Assembly (NCBI RefSeq): GCF_019602855.1
Contig: NZ_CP080767.1
Coordinates: forward strand, 2,232,001-2,296,000
Direction of reading: 5' to 3'
Origin: Cupriavidus pinatubonensis
GTDB taxonomy: Bacteria > Pseudomonadota > Gammaproteobacteria > Burkholderiales > Burkholderiaceae
Length of the DNA: 64,000 nucleotides
Positions 58,948 through 64,000 of the stretch are shown here, piece after piece. Every line of letters starts with the position of its first letter. Position 1 is the first letter of the stretch. The position numbers and the translations under genes were made by a program. The notes beneath the pieces are model-generated. The model had not been told where the DNA came from, made no database searches, and worked only from the letters and a program-made list of their open reading frames with translations.

Positions 58948-58984
58948 CACAACAGCCGCTTTCTCAAGCGGCTGTTGTGTTTTC
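58948..58984 (+). terminator. Original tRNA-His terminator, now separated by the prophage
   Basis: A 14-bp perfect stem (58948-58961 with 58966-58979, loop TCTC) is followed by TTTT. It lies 12 bp after attR, where it would directly follow tRNA-His in a chromosome without the prophage. Confidence 0.82.
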
Positions 58985-59135
58985 AGGGTATCCAACGGCT
59001 ACGCCAGCCGGAAAGCGATATCCGATTTCCCCGCATATATGCTACGCACAGCCCCTACCTACGCAGGGTTCAACAGTTGTCGTCGCACACAGATACTCTC
59101 CTCCGAGGGAAATTGACCCCCCTCGACCTTCCCGT

Positions 59136-59168
59136 CAGGCGGCCGACTAAAGCGCCGCCTGTCTTTTT
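59136..59168 (+). terminator. Terminator-like hairpin upstream of the lipoprotein gene
   Basis: CAGGCGGC (59136-59143) pairs with GCCGCCTG (59154-59161), followed by TCTTTTTTGG. No gene ends just before it. The 312 bp between attR and the lipoprotein hold only the two hairpins and no convincing open frame. It may be an attenuator or relic. Confidence 0.6.
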
Positions 59169-59249
59169 TGGCATCTGCCGGATCATTCGTACGGAACCCC
59201 TTGGCATCGCCACAGCCAAAGTTGCTGTGTCGCTTTCAGGAGTTCGGCA

Positions 59250-59399
59250 GTGAACAAGGTATTTGGCATGGCAGCAGCAGCCCTGTTGGCAATGGCGCTG
59301 GCAGGTTGCGCCGGTAGTGGCGCAACAGATGGCGGGTCGGGGTCGAGCATTACCACCTACGGCACGATTGACGTCGGCGTCAGCCATACGAGCAAATAG
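59250..59399 (+). CDS. Small lipoprotein
   Basis: This encodes 49 residues starting GTG, seven bases after AGGAG. The signal MNKVFGMAAAALLAMALAGC ends in the lipobox LAGC (Cys20). The mature 30 residues are Gly/Ser/Thr-rich (AGSGATDGGSGSSITTYGTI). A terminator follows at 59475. Function unknown. Confidence 0.68.
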   Translation: MNKVFGMAAAALLAMALAGCAGSGATDGGSGSSITTYGTIDVGVSHTSK

Positions 59400-59474
59400 C
59401 TCACACGGCGTGGAACTTTATCGTCACAGTACTATCAAAGCGTCATTGCTCGACATGAAAGACGCCCCAAAAAA

Positions 59475-59504
59475 AAGAGCCCGCAGCGCGGACTCTTAAC
59501 TTTT
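59475..59504 (+). terminator. Terminator after the small lipoprotein gene
   Basis: AAGAGCCCGC (59475-59484) and GCGGACTCTT (59488-59497) form a ten-bp stem with one mismatch, followed by AACTTTT. A-tracts on the other side would allow minus-strand use. Confidence 0.65.
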
Positions 59505-59597
59505 GCGATCTCAAATGCCCTGAAGGCCGTTCCAATGTAACTGGCAATCGGGACTAGCGCCATTCGGGTAAACCGAAGTCGCCGTCGCACAACCCCA

Positions 59598-59625
59598 AAA
59601 AAAAGCAGCCCGCAAAGCGGGCTGA
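59598..59625 (-). terminator. Terminator facing dusA
   Basis: CAGCCCGC (59607-59614) pairs with GCGGGCTG (59618-59625). On the minus strand it is followed by C and eight T residues. It lies about 220 bp downstream of dusA. Confidence 0.78.
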
Positions 59626-59845
59626 ATAATCAGTTGAAGAAAGCCCTGTATTCGAGGGCAGGCACAGTGTAAGAAAGGGCCTGCCTTCGGCTAATTAGGG
59701 GAATCCCTTTCCTGGTGCGGGTCTCCGGGCGACGAATCGACGCAAGTGCCGCTCCCGCTACCCGCCCTGCCCTGATGCATAAATCCACCATTCGGAATTA
59801 GAGTATTTATTCGATGACTTTTCTGGCGCCGCCCCTCCGAATCGC

Positions 59846-60895
59846 CTATGCGGCTGCGCGATGCTCGGGTTCGAGCGGGGCGTTAGCATGCAGATGGGAC
59901 CGCGCTTCTTCGAACAGCGCATCCACATTGGCATGCGTGCGGGCCGCCGACATCCGCTTGGCGTCTGACAGCACGCGCCGCCAGCCGCGGCCACCCGCCA
60001 CACCGCGGTAGAGGCCCAGCATGTGGCGCGTGACGGCGCCCATGTAACCGCCGCGCTCCACCAGTTCGCCGATATAGCGCTGCATGGCTAGCTCCACGTC
60101 CAGCCGCGATCGCACCGGCGCCTCCGCGTCGCCGTAGAACCGGCCATCCATCTCCGCCAGCACATAGGGCTGGTGATAAGCCTCCCGGCCGATCATCACG
60201 CCGTCGACATTCTCGAGGTGGCTCGCCATTTCGTCATAGCTGACGATGCCGCCGTTGATCAGGATCTCCAGTTGCGGGAAATCCTGCTTCAACTGATAGG
60301 CAACTTCATAGCGGAGCGGCGGGATCTCGCGATTTTCCTTCGGGCTCAACCCCTTCAGGATGGCATTGCGTGCATGGACGATAAACGTTTCGCAGCCTGC
60401 CTGCGCCACGGTTCCGACAAAATCCCGAACGAAACCGTAATGCTCGACCTTATCGATGCCGATGCGATGCTTGACCGTAACGGGAATCGACACGGCATCG
60501 CGCATGGCTTTCACGCAGTCGGCCACGAGTTGCGGTTCGGCCATCAGGCAAGCGCCGAATGCACCACGCTGTACGCGCTCGGACGGGCATCCGCAATTCA
60601 GATTGACTTCCGCATAGCCCCACTGCTGGCCAAGGCGAGCGGCTACGGCGAGATCTGCTGGCTCGCTGCCGCCAAGTTGCAGCGCCACCGGGTGCTCGGC
60701 GGCGTTGAAATCCAGGTGCCGTGGCACATCTCCATGCAGCAGCGCGCCAGTGGTCACCATCTCCGTGTACAGCCAGGTATGGCGGCTGAGCTGGCGATGG
60801 AAGGTGCGGCAATGGCGATCGGTCCAGTCCATCATCGGCGCCACAGATACCCTGCGCGGGCTTGTAGCAGCGGTTTTTCCTTGTATATCAGTCAT
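59846..60895 (-). CDS. dusA: tRNA-dihydrouridine synthase A
   Basis: This encodes 349 residues of the FMN-dependent DusA family, which reduces uridines at the D-loop positions of tRNA. VAPMMDWTDRHCR (18-30) and NLNCGCPS with catalytic Cys103 are intact. The GGxQRGAFGACLM segment is present and the length is normal. The 5' end lies 104 bp from a divergent integrase, so the element restored or replaced the start of the gene without breaking it. Confidence 0.95.
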   Translation of the reverse strand: MTDIQGKTAATSPRRVSVAPMMDWTDRHCRTFHRQLSRHTWLYTEMVTTGALLHGDVPRHLDFNAAEHPVALQLGGSEPADLAVAARLGQQWGYAEVNLNCGCPSERVQRGAFGACLMAEPQLVADCVKAMRDAVSIPVTVKHRIGIDKVEHYGFVRDFVGTVAQAGCETFIVHARNAILKGLSPKENREIPPLRYEVAYQLKQDFPQLEILINGGIVSYDEMASHLENVDGVMIGREAYHQPYVLAEMDGRFYGDAEAPVRSRLDVELAMQRYIGELVERGGYMGAVTRHMLGLYRGVAGGRGWRRVLSDAKRMSAARTHANVDALFEEARSHLHANAPLEPEHRAAA

Positions 60896-60998
60896 TTGAT
60901 TGCGAACCGGCTGGACCGATTCTTACTGCAAATTCCTAGAAATTACCCTCGCTTCTGCTACGATTGCTACGAAATTGCTACAAGCCAGGGGAGAAAGA

Positions 60999-62102
60999 TT
61001 GGCGTCTGTCATCAAGGTCGGCAACAAGTGGCGCGCCCAAGTCCGACGCAAAGGCCACCCGCCGGTAACGCGCACATTCGAAAAGAAGTCGCACGCGGAG
61101 CGGTGGGCACAAGACGTGGAAAGTCAGTTGCGGGGCGGTGGGTTCGCCGACGACAGAAAGCTGGCCGAGTTTACCATTCGGCGGCTGATCGAGGATTACG
61201 AGGAGGAAGTGGGCAAGCTGCGGCCCATCGGCCGCAGTAAGTCCGGGGCACTGGCGATGCTGAAACGCCACATTGGCGACACTTCCCTCGCCAGGCTGAG
61301 TGAAGCGTCCGTTGTGGACTATGCCAAGCGTCGAAAGGCCATGGGAGCCGGCGGTGTCACAGTCGCCATGGAGTTCACCTACCTGGACGGGGTGCTCGAA
61401 ATGGCGCGCTCCCTGTGGAAACTCCCCCTTCCCCCGAGCCCCATTGCCGCGGCACGCAAGAACATGCGATACCTCGGCCTAATCGGGAAATCCAAGAAGC
61501 GCGATCGGCGCCCCACCGAAGCCGAAATCAACGCTATCTGCGCCTGGTTCGAGAAGAAGCCGCGCCAGCGCGTGCCGATGCCGGACATCATCCGATTCGC
61601 TATCGCTTCTGCGATGCGGGCCGGAGAGATCACCCGACTTCGGTGGGATGACATCCACGAAGACGACAAGACAATCCTGATCCGGGACCGCAAAGACCCG
61701 GAGGAGAAGATCGGCAACGACCAGACGGTGCCGCTGCTCGGAGATGCCTGGGCGATCGTCCAGCGGCAGCCGCGCAAGGGCGAGCTGATCTTCCCCTACA
61801 ACGAGAGGACGTTCTCCACCCTCTTCCCGCGCGCTTGCAATGATTTAGGGATCGAGGATTTACGATTCCACGATCTCCGCCATGAGGGGGTATCTCGCCT
61901 CTTCGAGGCCGGCTACTCCATTGAGCAGGTAGCGCTAGTCAGCGGCCATCGCGACTGGAAGCAGCTCCAGCGATACACCCAGATCAAGGCCAAGAATCTG
62001 CACCGGGAATCCGAGCCGGCCAAGAGCGAGCGGAAGCGCCACCAGCGGCCCGGCGCAGAAATCTTTGGCTTCGCGCTCCGGCGAAGCCGAACTGGAGCGT
62101 AA
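60999..62102 (+). CDS. int: Tyrosine integrase next to dusA
   Basis: This encodes 367 residues starting TTG after AGGGGAG; the N-terminus MASVIKVGNKWRAQVRRKGH is the usual arm-type domain. Catalytic residues are Arg207 (SAMRAGEITRL), His291 and Arg294 (HDLRHEG), His317 (SGHRDW) and Tyr326 (LQRYTQ), all present. The frame is open further upstream (to 60900) but without homology-like sequence. Confidence 0.92.
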   Translation: MASVIKVGNKWRAQVRRKGHPPVTRTFEKKSHAERWAQDVESQLRGGGFADDRKLAEFTIRRLIEDYEEEVGKLRPIGRSKSGALAMLKRHIGDTSLARLSEASVVDYAKRRKAMGAGGVTVAMEFTYLDGVLEMARSLWKLPLPPSPIAAARKNMRYLGLIGKSKKRDRRPTEAEINAICAWFEKKPRQRVPMPDIIRFAIASAMRAGEITRLRWDDIHEDDKTILIRDRKDPEEKIGNDQTVPLLGDAWAIVQRQPRKGELIFPYNERTFSTLFPRACNDLGIEDLRFHDLRHEGVSRLFEAGYSIEQVALVSGHRDWKQLQRYTQIKAKNLHRESEPAKSERKRHQRPGAEIFGFALRRSRTGA

Positions 62103-62209
62103 TAAGGACAAGTTGCGCACGGCAAAAGCACTCAAACGCATGAGTTACAGTCGCATAGAATTCGCAGGGATCACTTTGCGTGGGCCCGACTTTCTAGGCC
62201 CTTAAACTT

Positions 62210-62229
62210 TACTGTATATCCATACAGTA
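62210..62229 (+). promoter_or_regulatory. LexA (SOS) box 1 of the SRAP operon
   Basis: TACTGTATATCCATACAGTA is a near-perfect palindrome with the core CTGT-N8-ACAG, very close to the E. coli consensus. Confidence 0.88.
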
Positions 62230-62264
62230 AACTCAAGCATTCGAGTTCGGCTCGGCGCCTCATG

Positions 62265-62284
62265 TACTGTATATGCATACAGTT
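62265..62284 (+). promoter_or_regulatory. LexA (SOS) box 2 of the SRAP operon
   Basis: TACTGTATATGCATACAGTT, again CTGT-N8-ACAG, lies 18 bp before the first gene. The two boxes are 55 bp apart. Confidence 0.9.
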
Positions 62285-62302
62285 CACCGACACGAGACCG
62301 CC

Positions 62303-62548
62303 ATGCTCCCGGAACCCGCCAACTGCCCTCTCTGCTCGGCCGCGGCCGAACGCACGAGAGCCGCTCCACGCGGCTTTCGCTACACCTGCCCCGCCTGCGG
62401 CACTTTCCACATCAGCAACACCGCGCTTGGCTGCCGCAACGACATCCCCGCGTCGGCGCGCGAGGACGTCCGTCGGCTGCGCTCTTTCGGGTACACGGCA
62501 AGAATTGACATTGATAAGCAGCACGCGGTGCGCGTAACACCAGCCTGA
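62303..62548 (+). CDS. Zinc-ribbon protein under LexA boxes
   Basis: This encodes 81 residues from MLPEPANCPLCSAAAERTR. Two CxxC pairs (CPLC, CPAC) form a zinc ribbon; the rest is a small alpha/beta segment (SAREDVRRLRSFGYTARIDI). The longer frame from 62273 begins inside the LexA box and is rejected. It is the first gene of the SOS-controlled cassette. Function unknown. Confidence 0.72.
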   Translation: MLPEPANCPLCSAAAERTRAAPRGFRYTCPACGTFHISNTALGCRNDIPASAREDVRRLRSFGYTARIDIDKQHAVRVTPA

Positions 62549-62556
62549 GGCGCCCC

Positions 62557-62943
62557 ATGCTTGGAGACTTCGTAAGCCCGCGCCACCCTCCGCTCACCCG
62601 CGACGAGCTTCGGGATGTGTGGACACGGAACCGCTCGGCCGACGTGCGGGACCTGCTTTGGGAGATTGCCAGGCTGCGCAATGTCGTGCTTCACTCGCAT
62701 CACCATGCCGAACGCTTCCAGCACAAGCTCTCGGGAAACATGGAGTACGAGAGCTGGATTCAAAGCCTGATGAACGAGCCGTGCATCATTGAGGCATTTG
62801 AGGCGGACTACGGCAGCTTGATACCAGGGAGCCGCGGCCAGCGCGGCGAAGTGCGGCCACCAGAGCACGAAGAACGGCTGGCGGAAATGCGCCGCGCCAG
62901 CAACGCCAGAATCGCCGAACGTCAAGCTCGATCGAGGAGATAG
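62557..62943 (+). CDS. Hypothetical protein in the SOS cassette
   Basis: This encodes 128 residues (MLGDFVSPRHPPLTRDELRD...). It is helical and charged with a His-rich patch (VLHSHHHAERFQHK). It lies 8 bp after the zinc-ribbon gene and 3 bp before the SRAP gene, so it is co-transcribed. No family recognised. Confidence 0.65.
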   Translation: MLGDFVSPRHPPLTRDELRDVWTRNRSADVRDLLWEIARLRNVVLHSHHHAERFQHKLSGNMEYESWIQSLMNEPCIIEAFEADYGSLIPGSRGQRGEVRPPEHEERLAEMRRASNARIAERQARSRR

Positions 62944-62946
62944 GCC

Positions 62947-63627
62947 ATGTGCGTCAACTACGCCCCCCTCCAGCGCAAGGTGTTGCGCGACATCTTCCTA
63001 GTCGAGCCGCCGGAGGAAGAGTGGAAGCCGGACACCTGGCGCGACTATGCCGCCCCGATCGTGCTGCACGATGGCGACGGCGGGCGGGACTGCGTGATGG
63101 GGTCGTTCGGCCTGGTGCCCAAGCTCGAGATCAAGCGGCGCAATGAAGAAACCGAGCGACGCACGGGCCAGCCACCAAAGCTGAAGGACTACGACACCAT
63201 GAACGCCCGTTCCGAGAGCGTGGCGGAACGTGTCGCCTTCAAAGGCCCGTGGCGCCAGACCCAGTACTGCCTCATCCCTGCGGCATCGTTTGATGAGCCC
63301 AACTACGAAGCCGGCCCGAAGTGCGTCTGGTACCGGATCCGGCCCGCCGACGAGCCGGCCTTTGGCATTGCCGGACTGTGGCAGCGCTGGTACGACGGCA
63401 GTTACACCTTCACCATGCTGACCGTGAACGCCGAGGGCCATGCGGTCATGGGTCGCATGCACAAACCGAACGACGAAAAGCGATCCCTGGTTCTTGTGCC
63501 GCCCGAGCAATGGGACGACTGGCTGCAGTGCGGCAACCCAGAAGTAGCCCGCACATTCATGAAGCTCTACCCGGCCGAAAAGATGGCTGCAGCGCCGAGG
63601 CCGGCGAAGCTGGCTGCGGTGGAGTGA
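62947..63627 (+). CDS. SRAP (HMCES/YedK-like) protein
   Basis: This encodes 226 residues. The chain begins Met-Cys, giving the Cys2 nucleophile that forms a thiazolidine crosslink with abasic sites in single-stranded DNA. Further family motifs are TMNARSES, QYCLIPAASFDEPNY (the Glu region) and GRMHKPND with the active-site His. The family name reflects its SOS association, matching the two LexA boxes upstream. Confidence 0.92.
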   Translation: MCVNYAPLQRKVLRDIFLVEPPEEEWKPDTWRDYAAPIVLHDGDGGRDCVMGSFGLVPKLEIKRRNEETERRTGQPPKLKDYDTMNARSESVAERVAFKGPWRQTQYCLIPAASFDEPNYEAGPKCVWYRIRPADEPAFGIAGLWQRWYDGSYTFTMLTVNAEGHAVMGRMHKPNDEKRSLVLVPPEQWDDWLQCGNPEVARTFMKLYPAEKMAAAPRPAKLAAVE

Positions 63628-63742
63628 CGTAGGAGCGCCTGCGGGCGCGTTTGAGAGACCGGATATTGCTGTCGGACGGCGCCCTATACCAGTTCACGCG
63701 AAGCTGGAGCAGGCTGGCTGCATGTACAAGAAGGAGACAACC

Positions 63743-63964
63743 ATGCCTGGGCAAGACATCCATGTGGTTCCGGCTGACGACCGCTGGGCCGTCGAGACCG
63801 AGGGTGGCCACGGTCGCGAGACATTTGATACACAGGCCGACGCCATTGCCGCCGGCACGCGGCAGGCCAAGGAAAAGAAGGTCGAGCTGTTGATTCACGG
63901 TCGGGACGGGAAGATCCGCGAACGCAATTCGTTCGGCAACGACCCGCGCGACATCCCGGGCTAA
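63743..63964 (+). CDS. DUF2188-type protein
   Basis: This encodes 73 residues from MPGQDIHVVPADDRWAVETE after AAGGAG. The sequence contains HVVPADDRWAV, DTQADAIAAGTRQAKEKKVELLIHGRDGKI and ERNSFGNDPRD, as in DUF2188. A truncated near-identical copy lies at 14317-14450. Function unknown; it follows the SRAP gene by 115 bp. Confidence 0.82.
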   Translation: MPGQDIHVVPADDRWAVETEGGHGRETFDTQADAIAAGTRQAKEKKVELLIHGRDGKIRERNSFGNDPRDIPG

Positions 63965-64000
63965 TGCCATGGCCAGCCGGCTGCCCTCGGCGCCTACGCT

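Larger units (their letters stand above)
59400..59845. other. Intergenic region with two terminators
   Basis: The 446 bp hold two hairpins and no convincing gene. It separates the convergent lipoprotein gene and dusA. Confidence 0.6.
60896..64000. mobile_element. Left end of a dusA-targeting integrative element, continues past the window
   Basis: A tyrosine integrase starts 104 bp upstream of dusA and points away from it. This is the arrangement known for dusA-associated integrative elements and prophages. It is followed by accessory genes. The distal att repeat is not in the window, so the size is unknown. Confidence 0.7.

Noticed and set aside
60905..60925. A GGCTGGACCGATT stretch near the integrase start resembling the dusA sequence GACTGGACCGATC, as a possible att repeat
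   Set aside because: It is short and in inverted orientation relative to dusA, so it cannot be the direct repeat made by integration.

Overview
The window is high-GC DNA from a betaproteobacterium of the Burkholderiaceae. A Cupriavidus- or Ralstonia-like host is my inference from the rpsF-priB gene order, the lexA neighbourhood and codon use; no search was run. The host backbone is seen at 1-13.8 kb (priB, rpsF, an asparaginase, lexA and an accessory protease/STAND island) and at about 58.9-60.9 kb (a small lipoprotein gene and dusA). No rRNA genes or CRISPR arrays were seen. There is one tRNA gene, tRNA-His.

Region 3.3-12.7 kb is a compact, co-directional, partly overlapping five-gene cluster. 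It encodes a COG5526-type lysozyme-like protein, a CHAT protease fused to a SIR2-like domain, a 1236-residue membrane-anchored nSTAND NTPase with a C-terminal WD40-type propeller, an alpha/beta hydrolase, and a second clan-CD (caspase/gingipain-like) peptidase. This is the best candidate here for an undescribed system: a STAND sensor linked to two proteases and three further effector-like enzymes. Function is inference.

Region 13.8-58.9 kb is a complete-looking 45.1 kb prophage of a contractile-tailed phage, integrated in the 3' half of tRNA-His. Perfect 50-bp direct repeats (attL 13812-13861, attR 58887-58936) bound it. Its plan is lambda-like. A central switch holds a repressor (47622, plus strand) opposed to a Cro-like gene (47524, minus strand), and the repressor gene is flanked by two groups of three 17-bp operators with consensus GTTACC-N5-GGTAAC. 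Leftward (minus strand) transcription covers cro, a CII-like gene, an O-like replication protein with iterons in its own gene, DnaB, RusA, NinB, terminase, portal, head, tail, baseplate and lysis (endolysin, holins, Rz/Rz1). Rightward transcription covers Bet/RecT, an exonuclease, two DNA methyltransferases, an excisionase-like gene and the integrase. Probable lysogenic-conversion genes lie against the late operon: GtrA and two multi-spanning membrane proteins, plus three secreted proteins on the opposite strand. A slippery heptamer in the tail-chaperone gene predicts a lambda G/GT-type -1 frameshift.

From 60.9 kb to the right edge, a second integrase sits directly upstream of dusA, as in dusA-targeting integrative elements. 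It is followed by a cassette preceded by two near-perfect LexA boxes: a zinc-ribbon protein, an unknown protein, an SRAP/HMCES (YedK-like) DNA-protein crosslink protein and a DUF2188-type protein. A damaged copy of the DUF2188 gene lies next to a LexA-like box at the left end of the prophage. LexA is therefore a plausible common regulator of lexA itself and of cargo on both elements. Most start codons were chosen by ribosome-binding site, overlap with the upstream gene, or family N-terminus.
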